Assembly (NCBI RefSeq): GCF_000368065.1
Contig: NZ_KB851205.1
Coordinates: 121,446-185,445, forward strand
Reading direction: 5' to 3'
Length of the DNA stretch: 64,000 bases
Source of the DNA: Acinetobacter seifertii
GTDB lineage: Bacteria; Pseudomonadota; Gammaproteobacteria; Pseudomonadales; Moraxellaceae
Numbering within the stretch: the first letter of the stretch is position 1; each line of letters starts with the position of its first letter. Under the pieces are notes generated by a model. It was given only the letters and a program-made list of their open reading frames with translations, searched no databases and was not told where the DNA came from. A program made the position numbers and the translations under genes. Below are positions 1 to 8,361 of this stretch, piece after piece.

Positions 1-758
1 ACGAAACACGTGGTGTAGATTTTGACGGTATGTTGTCTACACTTAAAACTTTGCCTGAGCAAAGCATTGTGTTGTTGCACCCATGCTGCCACAACCCAAC
101 GGGTGCTGACTTAAACCCAGCACAGTGGGATCAAGTGATTGCAGTATTAAAAGACCGTAACCTTATTCCATTCCTAGACATCGCTTACCAAGGTTTTGGT
201 GACGGTATGGAAGAAGATGCGTATGCAATCCGTGCTTTAGACCAAGCAGGTCTAAACTTCATTGTGAGCAACTCGTTCTCTAAAATCTTCTCTTTATATG
301 GCGAGCGCGTTGGCGGCTTAACTTTCGTATGTGACGATGCAGAAGCTGCTCAGTGCACATTCGGTCAGTTAAAAGCGACTGTACGCCGTATTTACTCTAG
401 CCCTCCTACAACAGGTGCTTGGTTAGTTGATGAAGTGTTAAATGACGCTGAACTTAACCAACAATGGCAAGGTGAAGTGAAAGAGATGCGTGAGCGTATT
501 ATTAAAATGCGTAGCATCTTGAAAGATGAACTCACTAAAGCATTACCAGACCGTGACTTTAGCTATCTTGTAAACCAAAAAGGTATGTTCAGCTACACAG
601 GTTTAACTGCTGAACAAGTTGATATCTTGCGTGAAGAATATGCAATCTACTTAGTACGTAGTGGCCGTATTTGTGTAGCAGGCTTAAACATGAACAATGT
701 TTACACTGTTGCAAAAGCGATGGCTGAAGTACTTGCTAAATCTGTAGAAGCTGCATAA
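1..758 (+). CDS. tyrB: Aromatic amino acid aminotransferase, 3' part
   Basis: Class I PLP-dependent aminotransferase of the aspartate/tyrosine family, which swaps amino groups between aromatic amino acids (or aspartate) and 2-oxoglutarate in the cytoplasm. The gene enters from the left edge; the frame is open from base 3 and about 250 C-terminal residues are visible. The PLP lysine lies in the motif SNSFSK, and the C-terminal substrate-carboxylate arginine is in YLVRSGRICVAG. The strong terminator just after the stop makes this the end of its transcript. The split between a tyrB-like and an aspC-like role is inferred from overall resemblance, so the symbol is moderately sure. Confidence 0.85.
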   Translation, partial: ETRGVDFDGMLSTLKTLPEQSIVLLHPCCHNPTGADLNPAQWDQVIAVLKDRNLIPFLDIAYQGFGDGMEEDAYAIRALDQAGLNFIVSNSFSKIFSLYGERVGGLTFVCDDAEAAQCTFGQLKATVRRIYSSPPTTGAWLVDEVLNDAELNQQWQGEVKEMRERIIKMRSILKDELTKALPDRDFSYLVNQKGMFSYTGLTAEQVDILREEYAIYLVRSGRICVAGLNMNNVYTVAKAMAEVLAKSVEAA

Positions 759-768
759 GACATCTATT

Positions 769-794
769 AAAAAGGCGCTTCGGCGCCTTTTTTT
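769..794 (+). terminator. Rho-independent terminator after tyrB
   Basis: A GC-rich stem (AAAAAGGCGC / GCGCCTTTTT) with a TTCG tetraloop is followed by a run of T, 10 bases after the aminotransferase stop codon. The A-rich left arm also lets it serve the convergent dld transcript. Confidence 0.9.
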
Positions 795-805
795 ATGTCT
801 CGATA

Positions 806-2512
806 TTAAGATTTAGCTTTGCCCCAATATTTCAGTTTTGAGGTATGCCCAATCCCCACATTAAAGCTATTGGTTGGGTCGAGTTTTTGATAGAAGTTCG
901 CTAATGCAGGTTTGGCAATGTAAAGATGCCCAACATTATGCTCTGCTGGATATTCAGCACGGCGCGCGTCTAACAACTTCCACATTTGATGTTCCATTTC
1001 TAACGGGTCATTGCCCTTTTTAAGAATATAGTCCTGATGGAACACATGGCAAAAGAAATGCCCATAATAGAGTTTATGGAGAATTTTATTTTCCATCTCG
1101 GCTGGCAGTTGCTCTACCCATTCTCGGTCATTACGACGTAACGCAATATCAAGCGCGACAATATCTTCAACTTCACTACGATGCGTATCACGATAACGAA
1201 TTGCCGCTCCTGCAATCGCAAAACGGTGTAAGAACGCTTTTCGACCTTCCTCTTCACTACATACGAAATAGCTACCTGACTGGTGCACTGCAAAATATTC
1301 TTTTAAAAACTGCTCTGTCTGTACTTTTGAATTATTTTCAACACGTAAAACCAAATGATGCTCATAACGATCTCGATATTCGATCATACGCTTAGGCAAA
1401 TGACTCGGTAAAAAGAAGGTAATGGCCTGTAAAATATGATCCGTTAAGCCTCTAATTTTAAATCGTTCTAAAAAGCCATCGACTTTATCTTTCATCGCAA
1501 AAGCTTTGGGAACATTGGCTGTACCAAACTTTTCAATAAATAAGAACGTGTCTTTTCCGTACTTTTCACCAATCAAGTAAGCATCTCGGTGAATATATTC
1601 GCCCGCAATTGGCAGGCTTGGTAGTGAGGTGAGTAAGTAACGGCGAATCGCTGTTAAATCATCGGCATCATTCGTACCTATATAAAAGACATTACTCTCT
1701 ACTTTTTCATAAGTATCAAGGCGTACAGCAAACACACAGACTTTACCTGCCGAACCCGATGCCTCAAACAAACGTGACGGGTCTGCATTAAAACGAGCAG
1801 GTGTATCTTCATCAACTTGAGTCACATCATGCGCATAACGATGGTCAGATGCTTGTTTTTCGCTATCATCTAAAATATCTACGGCTTGATATTTCTGCTT
1901 CTCTAAACGAGTCAAAATTTCTTCAGGAGTCGAACCTAAATTCACCCCTAAATGGTTCACCAGTTCTAATTGACCAGCAGCATTCACCTGAGCATATAAC
2001 GCTAGCTCAGTATAAGCCGGGCCACGGCGCACCAAAGCCCCCCCGGAGTTATTACACACACCGCCAAGTACCGATGCTCCAATACACGATGAACCAATTA
2101 CTGAATGCGGTTCACGGTCATAGCCTTTTAAAATTTGTTCTAAATTATCTAAAGTCGCGCCCGGTAAACAAATCACTTGCTTACCGTCATGAATAACTTG
2201 AATGCCCTTTAAACGGCGCGTACTCATCACCAAAACAGGACGGTCATAGTCATCGCCATACGGCGTTGAACCACCAGTAAGTCCTGTATTGGCCGCCTGC
2301 ATAATCACAATACAGTCTGCCTCAATAGCAGCTTGAAGCACCTGCCATTGCTCTAGCAATGTGCCCGGCACCACCACAGCAAGCACTTTCCCCTCACCAA
2401 AACGACGACCTTGACGATACTGACGCGTGCTTTGATCATCGGTCAAAACATGCGAACGCCCTACAATATTTTGTAAGTGTTCGATCACTGCTTGAGGAGA
2501 AAATGTTTGCAT
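806..2512 (-). CDS. dld: Quinone-dependent D-lactate dehydrogenase
   Basis: FAD flavoprotein that oxidises D-lactate to pyruvate and passes electrons to the quinone pool at the inner membrane. The 568-residue product has an N-terminal FAD-binding type 4 domain, with a glycine-rich stretch around residues 140-165 (GASVLGGVCNNSGG), and the C-terminal membrane-binding domain of Dld. Length fits the family. The frame could open at 2536, but ATG at 2512 is preceded by AAAAGGAAACC, a good ribosome site, while the upstream ATG has none. It lies downstream of lldPRD on the same strand, separated by about 470 bases of repeat-rich DNA, so it may have its own promoter. Confidence 0.92.
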   Translation of the reverse strand: MQTFSPQAVIEHLQNIVGRSHVLTDDQSTRQYRQGRRFGEGKVLAVVVPGTLLEQWQVLQAAIEADCIVIMQAANTGLTGGSTPYGDDYDRPVLVMSTRRLKGIQVIHDGKQVICLPGATLDNLEQILKGYDREPHSVIGSSCIGASVLGGVCNNSGGALVRRGPAYTELALYAQVNAAGQLELVNHLGVNLGSTPEEILTRLEKQKYQAVDILDDSEKQASDHRYAHDVTQVDEDTPARFNADPSRLFEASGSAGKVCVFAVRLDTYEKVESNVFYIGTNDADDLTAIRRYLLTSLPSLPIAGEYIHRDAYLIGEKYGKDTFLFIEKFGTANVPKAFAMKDKVDGFLERFKIRGLTDHILQAITFFLPSHLPKRMIEYRDRYEHHLVLRVENNSKVQTEQFLKEYFAVHQSGSYFVCSEEEGRKAFLHRFAIAGAAIRYRDTHRSEVEDIVALDIALRRNDREWVEQLPAEMENKILHKLYYGHFFCHVFHQDYILKKGNDPLEMEHQMWKLLDARRAEYPAEHNVGHLYIAKPALANFYQKLDPTNSFNVGIGHTSKLKYWGKAKS

Positions 2513-2575
2513 GATGGTTTCCTTTTGGTCATCCATATAAAATCTAGCTGTACCTTATGCATGCTAAAACTAGAT

Positions 2576-2752
2576 CAGCACGACGGAGTCTTACTGTTTA
2601 TAAGTAATTATGTAAGTAGTTCATTCTGTTACTTTGGTTTTGCCCAAAGTAACCAAAGGCATTGTCACTTACAAAACCTGTTCGCTGTATCCATTTTTCA
2701 ATTTATATTGCAAAAACAAATTCTTGCTCATACCACGCAGGCTGTAAGTGAC
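2576..2752 (-). repeat. Structured dispersed repeat, copy A
   Basis: Read on the minus strand, it has a long-range stem (arms 2737-2752 and 2664-2680, GTCACTTACA with TGTAAGTGAC), then a tight hairpin (2628-2653, arms GTTACTTTGG / CCAAAGTAAC), then a tail with AAGACTCCGTCG. The same order of blocks recurs at 35331-35505 in the opposite orientation. The sequences differ in the stem but keep the pairing. Confidence 0.75.
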
Positions 2753-2810
2753 GCTTAGCACTAGCAGCTAATCTCTAGGTGTTAGATTTAATTCAAATTG
2801 GCTACGCGTT

Positions 2811-2904
2811 GGCGGCAGGGATGCCGCCTGTTGAGCAACTGTACAAGGAAGTACTGTTTGCTCAACAAAAGGTTTTTGGTTACTTTTGACCTTTCAAAAG
2901 TGAC
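2811..2904 (+). repeat. Second structured repeat (hairpin cluster)
   Basis: Three consecutive stem-loops: GGCGGCA/TGCCGCC (2811-2828); TGTTGAGCAA/TTGCTCAACA (2829-2867); and GTTACTTTTGA/TCAAAAGTGAC (2879-2904). The last hairpin, preceded by TTTTGG, resembles the GTTACTTTGG hairpin of the neighbouring repeat, so the two may be distant members of one family. No coding potential was seen. Confidence 0.6.
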
Positions 2905-2981
2905 AAATGCCTATACGCAAAACATTAGCAAATCACCAAATTTTGAGGCTGTGCTTATTGCTTTACTTAAAAAGTTATTTC

Positions 2982-4133
2982 TTAAAAACCCTGTTTCATC
3001 GCCTGTACTAAACAATCCGCATTAATATCCGAAATCGACTTAGCACCTGTCAGCGTCATCGCAACACGCATTTCCTTATCAATCAAATCAAGTAAGTTCG
3101 ACACACCTTGCCCACCTGCTGCTGCTAAGGCATAAACAAACGCACGGCCAAGTAAAACCGTATCGGCACCAAGAGCTAACATACGCACCACATCTAAACC
3201 ATTACGAATACCAGAGTCAGCCAAAATTGCTAAATCACCTTTCACCGCATCAGCAATTGCAGGCAATGCACGAGCAGACGACATCACGCCATCTAACTGA
3301 CGACCGCCATGATTCGACACCACAATCCCGTCAGCACCAAAACGCACAGCATCTTTGGCATCTTCAGGATCTAAAATACCCTTAATCACCATTGGGCCAT
3401 CCCAAAACTCACGAATCCACTCAAGGTCTTTCCATGAAATCGAAGGGTCAAAGTTCGAGCCTAACCAGCCAATATAATCTTCAAGCCCAGTTGGTTTACC
3501 TAAATATTTAGAGATATTACCCAAGTCATGCGGACGCCCCATTAAGCCGACATTCCACGACCAATGTGGATGGAACATAGACTGCATATAACGGCGCATC
3601 GCAGCATTTGGTCCACTCATACCCGAATGGGCATCACGGTAACGTGCACCTGGCACAGGCATATCTACAGTAAACACAAGTGTTGAACAGCCTGCTGCTT
3701 TTGCACGTTCCAAAGCATTACGCATAAAACCACGGTCACGTAATACATAAAGCTGGAACCACATCGGGCGGTTAATTGCAGGTGCAACTTCTTCAATCGG
3801 ACACACTGAAACCGTTGAAAGCGTAAATGGAATACCCTTCTTATCGGCTGCCATCGCGGCTTGCACTTCACCACGGCGTGCATACATACCTGTTAAACCA
3901 ACTGGTGCCAATGCAACCGGCATCGACAATGTTTCGTTAAACAGTTTTGTCTCTAAACTTAACGCCGACATGTCGTTGAGCACACGTTGACGCAATGCAA
4001 TTTCTGACAAATCTTGTACGTTACGCTTTAAGGTATATTCCGAATACGCTCCACCATCAATGTAATGAAATAAAAATGGAGGTAAGCGACGTTGTGCCGC
4101 AGCACGGTAATCATTGCCAGAAGAAATAATCAT
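2982..4133 (-). CDS. lldD: FMN-dependent L-lactate dehydrogenase
   Basis: Oxidises L-lactate to pyruvate with FMN and hands electrons to the respiratory quinones. The 383-residue product matches the alpha-hydroxyacid dehydrogenase family along its length: N-terminal FHYIDGGAYSE, and the catalytic histidine motif SNHGGRQLDG near residue 275. The ATG overlaps the lldR stop by four bases (ATGA), so it is translationally coupled as the third gene of lldP-lldR-lldD. With the permease and Dld it lets the cell grow on lactate. Confidence 0.96.
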   Translation of the reverse strand: MIISSGNDYRAAAQRRLPPFLFHYIDGGAYSEYTLKRNVQDLSEIALRQRVLNDMSALSLETKLFNETLSMPVALAPVGLTGMYARRGEVQAAMAADKKGIPFTLSTVSVCPIEEVAPAINRPMWFQLYVLRDRGFMRNALERAKAAGCSTLVFTVDMPVPGARYRDAHSGMSGPNAAMRRYMQSMFHPHWSWNVGLMGRPHDLGNISKYLGKPTGLEDYIGWLGSNFDPSISWKDLEWIREFWDGPMVIKGILDPEDAKDAVRFGADGIVVSNHGGRQLDGVMSSARALPAIADAVKGDLAILADSGIRNGLDVVRMLALGADTVLLGRAFVYALAAAGGQGVSNLLDLIDKEMRVAMTLTGAKSISDINADCLVQAMKQGF

Positions 4134-4882
4134 TTTGAATCAACTCTATTTAAACGGTTTGCACGTTTCTGGCGAGCTTCGTCTTCATCCAGAGAACGTA
4201 CATGATTAATCACAAATTCAATATGACCGCAGACAGCTTGGCGTGCGGCCTCGGGATCTTTACGATCAATAGCATCCATCACCTGAAAATGCTGCTCGCT
4301 GAGCAAGTCACCATTTATGGGGTCGTTATAAACTTTTTTACGTCCCAACAAGACGTTGTATTGCAACAAATCAAATAGACTACGCATCATTTGAATCAGC
4401 ACCACATTGTGAGATGCCTCTGCAATCGCTAAGTGGAATTCAGCATCGGCCACAGCAGCCTGTGCTGAGTCACCCGCATTTTGGTGGCGACTAATTTCAT
4501 TAAAATAATGATGAATTTTGGCGCGATCTTCAGGTGTTGAGCGCAATGCGGCATACCATGCCGTGCCACCTTCAAGTAATAACCGCGCCTCTTGCACATC
4601 AAAACGGTACAGCGGATCTTCTTCAATCAAGTTACTAATTGGGTTCACAATCAATTGCTGTGGCCACTGTTCAGGTAACTGCTGAATATAAGTCCCATCG
4701 CCACGGCGGCTACTGAGCACCCCTTGACTATTGAGCTGTTGAATTGCTTCACGCAAAGACGGACGAGAAACTCCTAAGCTAGTTGCAAGCTGGCGTTCGG
4801 CAGGCAAACGGTCACCTTTTTTCATGTGACGCTCTTCAATTAATGCCTGCAATTTCATGACCACTTGATCGGAGATTCTCAT
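4130..4882 (-). CDS. lldR: GntR-family lactate regulator
   Basis: FadR-subfamily GntR regulator of the lactate operon. The 250-residue product has an N-terminal winged helix (RLPAERQLATSLGVSRPSLREAIQQL, about residues 22-48) and a C-terminal all-helical FCD ligand domain from about residue 90. It sits between lldP and lldD, 19 bases after lldP. LldR relatives bind palindromes of the form TTGGT-N-ACCAA; two such sites lie upstream of lldP, which supports autogenous control. Relief by L-lactate is known for E. coli LldR and is inferred here. Confidence 0.93.
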   Translation of the reverse strand: MRISDQVVMKLQALIEERHMKKGDRLPAERQLATSLGVSRPSLREAIQQLNSQGVLSSRRGDGTYIQQLPEQWPQQLIVNPISNLIEEDPLYRFDVQEARLLLEGGTAWYAALRSTPEDRAKIHHYFNEISRHQNAGDSAQAAVADAEFHLAIAEASHNVVLIQMMRSLFDLLQYNVLLGRKKVYNDPINGDLLSEQHFQVMDAIDRKDPEAARQAVCGHIEFVINHVRSLDEDEARQKRANRLNRVDSK

Positions 4883-4901
4883 CGCGTTTCCTTCACTGGA
4901 G

Positions 4902-6563
4902 TTATGGAATCATCCACGGAACCAGATAAGCCTGAACCGTAATAATGATGCCAACAAAGACAGTGAATATGATGCTATGTTTTACCGTGAAACGGAACAA
5001 GTCAGACTCTTTTCCAACTAAGCCTACCGCTGCACACGCAATCGCAATCGACTGCGGAGAAATCATCTTACCTGTCACACCACCACTGGTATTGGCAGCC
5101 ACCAATAACACTTCTGGAATACCAATTTGCTGAGCTGTAGTCGCCTGTAATGCCGAGAACAAAGCATTTGAAGAGGTGTCTGAACCTGTAAGGAACACAC
5201 CAAGCCAACCCAAAAATGGCGAGAAGAAAGTAAACGCATGACCCGTATGCGATAGAGCCAAAGCTAAAGTTGCAGATAAACCTGAATAGTTCGCAATAAA
5301 AGCAAATGCCAACACCATACCAATCGAGTAAATCGGTGTTTTTAACTCATTGATTGTTTCACCAAAAGTCGTTACAGCCTCACTTGCTTTCATTTTTAAG
5401 AAAATAGCAGTGATGATTGCGGCAATAAAAATTGCAGTACCTGTTGCAGAGAACCAGTCAAACTTATAAATCGCTTCATATGGCTTCATCTCTGCCACAA
5501 TCGGTGGCATTTTTTCGACCAATTTATGCAAGTACGGCACTTCAAGTTTAAAAATCCAGTGCTCAAGAGCACCATCTTTTGCAAATAATGCTTTAAACGG
5601 CTTAACACTCCAGATGGTCACCATGACTGTTAAGATGGCAAATGGAGACCACGCCTTAGCAATTTTCCCAATACTGTAACGTTGAACCGTAGTAGGTTGC
5701 TGAGCTAAAGTCTGACCAGCTTCAGGCTCAAAACGGAAAATATGTTTTGGTTGCCAAACGCGGAACAGCACAGTTAAGCTCACCAAAGACGCAATTGCTG
5801 CGGTAATGTCTGGTAATTCAGGACCAATGAAGTTAGATGTAAGATATTGGGCAATCGCAAACGAACCACCACCAACGACGACCGCAGGCCAAGTTTCTTT
5901 AACACCACGCCAACCATCCATAATCGCCATAATCCAGAACAGCACAATCAGCGTTAAAAACGGCAACTGACGCCCAACCATCTGGCTAATTTCCATAGTG
6001 TCTACGCCTGACACCTGCCCTGCCACAATAATGGGAATGCCCATTGCACCAAATGCCACTGGCGCGGTATTTACAATCAAGCATAAACCAGCAGCGTAAA
6101 GTGGCTTAAAGCCTAAACCTACAAGGAGTGCAGCCGTAATTGCGACAGGAGCACCAAAACCTGCTGCTCCTTCCAGGAAAGTACCAAATGCAAAACCAAC
6201 GAGTAACATTTGCAGACGTTGATCTTCAGTAATTGACAAAATGCTTGAGCGAATAACCTCAAACTGGCCTGTTTTTACCGAAATCTTGTATAGAAAAACT
6301 GCCCCAATAATGATCCATGAAATTGGCCATAGACCGTAGAAGAAACCATAAATAATAGACGCAAAGGCCATTTGACCCGGCATTTGATAGAAAAATAGTG
6401 CAATCAATAATGCAATAATGACTGTGCCTGTACCCGCGATACTGCCTTTTAAACGAAAAACAGCCAATGCCAAAAAGAAGAAAATAATCGGGATTAATGC
6501 AACCGCACTGGACAGCCAAATATTATTTAAAGGGTCATAAAGTTGTTGCCACATATTGAGCAT
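4902..6563 (-). CDS. lldP: L-lactate permease
   Basis: Inner-membrane lactate/H+ symporter of the LctP family, 553 residues with a dozen or more hydrophobic segments and the family motif GTFLEGAAGFGAPVAIT near residues 125-145. The frame continues to 6617, but ATG at 6563 has AAGGAG six bases upstream, so that start is chosen. It is the first gene of lldPRD, with operators and a candidate promoter just upstream. Confidence 0.95.
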   Translation of the reverse strand: MLNMWQQLYDPLNNIWLSSAVALIPIIFFFLALAVFRLKGSIAGTGTVIIALLIALFFYQMPGQMAFASIIYGFFYGLWPISWIIIGAVFLYKISVKTGQFEVIRSSILSITEDQRLQMLLVGFAFGTFLEGAAGFGAPVAITAALLVGLGFKPLYAAGLCLIVNTAPVAFGAMGIPIIVAGQVSGVDTMEISQMVGRQLPFLTLIVLFWIMAIMDGWRGVKETWPAVVVGGGSFAIAQYLTSNFIGPELPDITAAIASLVSLTVLFRVWQPKHIFRFEPEAGQTLAQQPTTVQRYSIGKIAKAWSPFAILTVMVTIWSVKPFKALFAKDGALEHWIFKLEVPYLHKLVEKMPPIVAEMKPYEAIYKFDWFSATGTAIFIAAIITAIFLKMKASEAVTTFGETINELKTPIYSIGMVLAFAFIANYSGLSATLALALSHTGHAFTFFSPFLGWLGVFLTGSDTSSNALFSALQATTAQQIGIPEVLLVAANTSGGVTGKMISPQSIAIACAAVGLVGKESDLFRFTVKHSIIFTVFVGIIITVQAYLVPWMIP

Positions 6564-6624
6564 TGTCATCTCCTTGAAATGCCGGGGCGATTTTTTGTAC
6601 CTTAAATTCTTAAACATTCAACAC

Positions 6625-6641
6625 AATTGGTATGACCAATT
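6625..6641. promoter_or_regulatory. LldR operator, promoter-downstream site
   Basis: The palindrome AATTGGTATGACCAATT has perfect 7-base arms around a 3-base centre. It matches the GntR/FadR-type TTGGT-N3-ACCAA pattern known for LldR. It lies between the candidate promoter and the lldP start. Confidence 0.75.
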
Positions 6642-6682
6642 AAAAATTAAGTGCAAATGTTATTCCTTAAACCACAGATCGC

Positions 6683-6711
6683 ATCATAAACACAGATATT
6701 GGCAAGATCAA
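6683..6711 (-). promoter_or_regulatory. Candidate lldPRD promoter
   Basis: On the minus strand TTGATC (6706-6711) and TATGAT (6683-6688) are separated by 17 bases, a good sigma-70 arrangement. It lies between the two LldR palindromes, as in the E. coli lldPRD promoter, where the operators flank the start site. No transcript evidence is available. Confidence 0.55.
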
Positions 6712-6730
6712 TCATTAAATACCTATCATA

Positions 6731-6745
6731 ATTGGTAAGACCAAT
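6731..6745. promoter_or_regulatory. LldR operator, promoter-upstream site
   Basis: The palindrome ATTGGTAAGACCAAT lies about 105 bases, centre to centre (roughly ten helical turns), from the site at 6625. Two sites in phase across a promoter suggest repression by looping. Confidence 0.75.
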
Positions 6746-6942
6746 AGTACTAAGTAAAATCAAGCAATTTCTAATTTATAAATTTATTTATTAGACTAAA
6801 GTCGTAAAAATCTTTCTTATAAATTTAGATATGAATTACTGAAATGAAGTGAAAAATTTGAATATAAAAACTATAAACATACCTGTTTCATGATCTATGT
6901 ATAATGTGCACACAACTCAAACCACATGTATTGAATTGAATA

Positions 6943-8313
6943 ATGACTACTTTAACGTGTTTTAAAGCTTATGATATCCGAGGCAAACTCGGCACCGAAT
7001 TGAATGAAGAAATCGCCTATAAAATTGGCCGCGCATACGGACAAATCTATAAACCAAAGACCGTGGTTGTAGGTTGTGATATTCGTCTAAGCAGTGAGGG
7101 TTTAAAACAAGCGACTATCCGCGGGTTAAATGATGCGGGTGTCAATGTTCTTGATTTAGGTATGACAGGTACTGAAGAAGTTTACTTCGCCGCTTTCCAT
7201 TTAGATGTGCAAGGAGGTATCGAAGTTACTGCGAGCCATAACCCAATGGACTATAACGGCATGAAATTGGTTCGAGAAAATGCTCGTCCAATTAGCGCAG
7301 ATACCGGTTTAAAAGAAATTCAGGCTTTAGCAGAAACCAATAACTTTGAAGAAGTTAGCCAAAAAGGTACAACTCAAAGTTATAACATTTTGCCTGAGTT
7401 CGTTGATCACCTAATCACCTATATTGAACCAGCAAAAATCCGCCCACTTAAGTTAGTGGTAAACGCGGGTAATGGTGCAGCTGGTCACGTGATTGATGCA
7501 ATCGAAGAAAAATTTAAGGCGCTTAATGTACCAGTTGAATTTATTAAAATTCACCATGAAGCAGATGGTACTTTCCCAAATGGGATTCCTAACCCAATTT
7601 TAATTGAAAACCGTGACAGTACTCGAAATGCTGTTCTTGAGCATAAAGCAGATATGGGAATTGCTTGGGACGGCGACTTTGACCGCTGTTTCTTGTTCGA
7701 TGAAAAAGGTCAATTCATTGAAGGCTACTATATTGTTGGTCTACTGGCTCAAGCTTTCTTGATTAAACAATCAGGTGAGAAAATTGTGCATGACCCACGT
7801 TTAGTGTGGAACACATTTGATATCGTAGATGAATATAAAGGTGTTGCTGTACAGTCAAAATCTGGTCACGCGTTCATTAAAGACGTTATGCGTGAACACA
7901 ATGCGGTATATGGCGGTGAAATGAGTGCCCATCACTATTTCCGTGACTTTGCTTACTGTGATAGCGGTATGATTCCGTGGTTACTTACTGTTGCTCTACT
8001 TTCTGAAACAGGACAATCACTTTCAACACTCGTTGAAAATATGATTACCAAATTTCCTTGTAGTGGTGAAATCAACTTTAAAGTAGCTGATACACAAATC
8101 ACTATTCAAAAGATTTTTGATTTCTATGCTGCTCAAAACCCGGAAATTGACCGTACCGATGGTGTAAGCCTCGACTTTGGTGCATGGCGTTTTAATGTAC
8201 GTGCTTCAAATACCGAGCCTTTACTACGTCTCAACATTGAAAGCCGTGCAGACCGTCAAGCTCAGCCAATGCAGCATTATGTAGATGAATTGACTGGACT
8301 AATTCAGTCTTAA
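6943..8313 (+). CDS. pgm: Phosphomannomutase / phosphoglucomutase
   Basis: Alpha-D-phosphohexomutase that interconverts glucose (or mannose) 6- and 1-phosphates, feeding GalU and RmlA with glucose-1-phosphate. The 456-residue product has the phosphoserine motif TASHNPMDYNG (about residues 98-108), the metal loop DGDFDR (about residues 244-249), and the C-terminal phosphate-binding RASNTEPLLRLN. It faces away from lldP and marks the right-hand conserved end of the K locus. It is the only K-locus gene at this end on the plus strand and ends in a hairpin shared with the convergent gene. Confidence 0.94.
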   Translation: MTTLTCFKAYDIRGKLGTELNEEIAYKIGRAYGQIYKPKTVVVGCDIRLSSEGLKQATIRGLNDAGVNVLDLGMTGTEEVYFAAFHLDVQGGIEVTASHNPMDYNGMKLVRENARPISADTGLKEIQALAETNNFEEVSQKGTTQSYNILPEFVDHLITYIEPAKIRPLKLVVNAGNGAAGHVIDAIEEKFKALNVPVEFIKIHHEADGTFPNGIPNPILIENRDSTRNAVLEHKADMGIAWDGDFDRCFLFDEKGQFIEGYYIVGLLAQAFLIKQSGEKIVHDPRLVWNTFDIVDEYKGVAVQSKSGHAFIKDVMREHNAVYGGEMSAHHYFRDFAYCDSGMIPWLLTVALLSETGQSLSTLVENMITKFPCSGEINFKVADTQITIQKIFDFYAAQNPEIDRTDGVSLDFGAWRFNVRASNTEPLLRLNIESRADRQAQPMQHYVDELTGLIQS

Positions 8314-8326
8314 TAGAGCTCATCTC

Positions 8327-8361
8327 AAAGAGATGGAACATTATTGTTCTATCTCTTTTTG
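8327..8361 (+). terminator. Terminator of pgm inside the 3' end of pgt1
   Basis: A 14-base stem with one G-T pair (AAAGAGATGGAACA / TGTTCTATCTCTTT, loop TTAT) is followed by T residues. The stop codon of the convergent gene (8341-8343) lies in its loop, so both transcripts contain the hairpin. Confidence 0.75.

Larger units (their letters stand above)
2513..2981. other. Repeat-filled gap between lldD and dld
   Basis: About 470 bases with no convincing gene. Two structured repeats fill most of it and are listed separately. Open frames here (2477-2758 and 2798-3025) run through hairpins or into lldD and lack ribosome sites. Confidence 0.7.

Noticed and set aside
2477..3025. Open frames on the plus strand in the lldD-dld gap
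   Set aside because: They run through hairpins and into the coding ends of lldD or dld, without ribosome sites or recognisable protein features.
6564..6617. Longer N-terminus of LldP
   Set aside because: The ribosome site AAGGAG is placed for ATG at 6563; the extra residues are charged and unlike the family.
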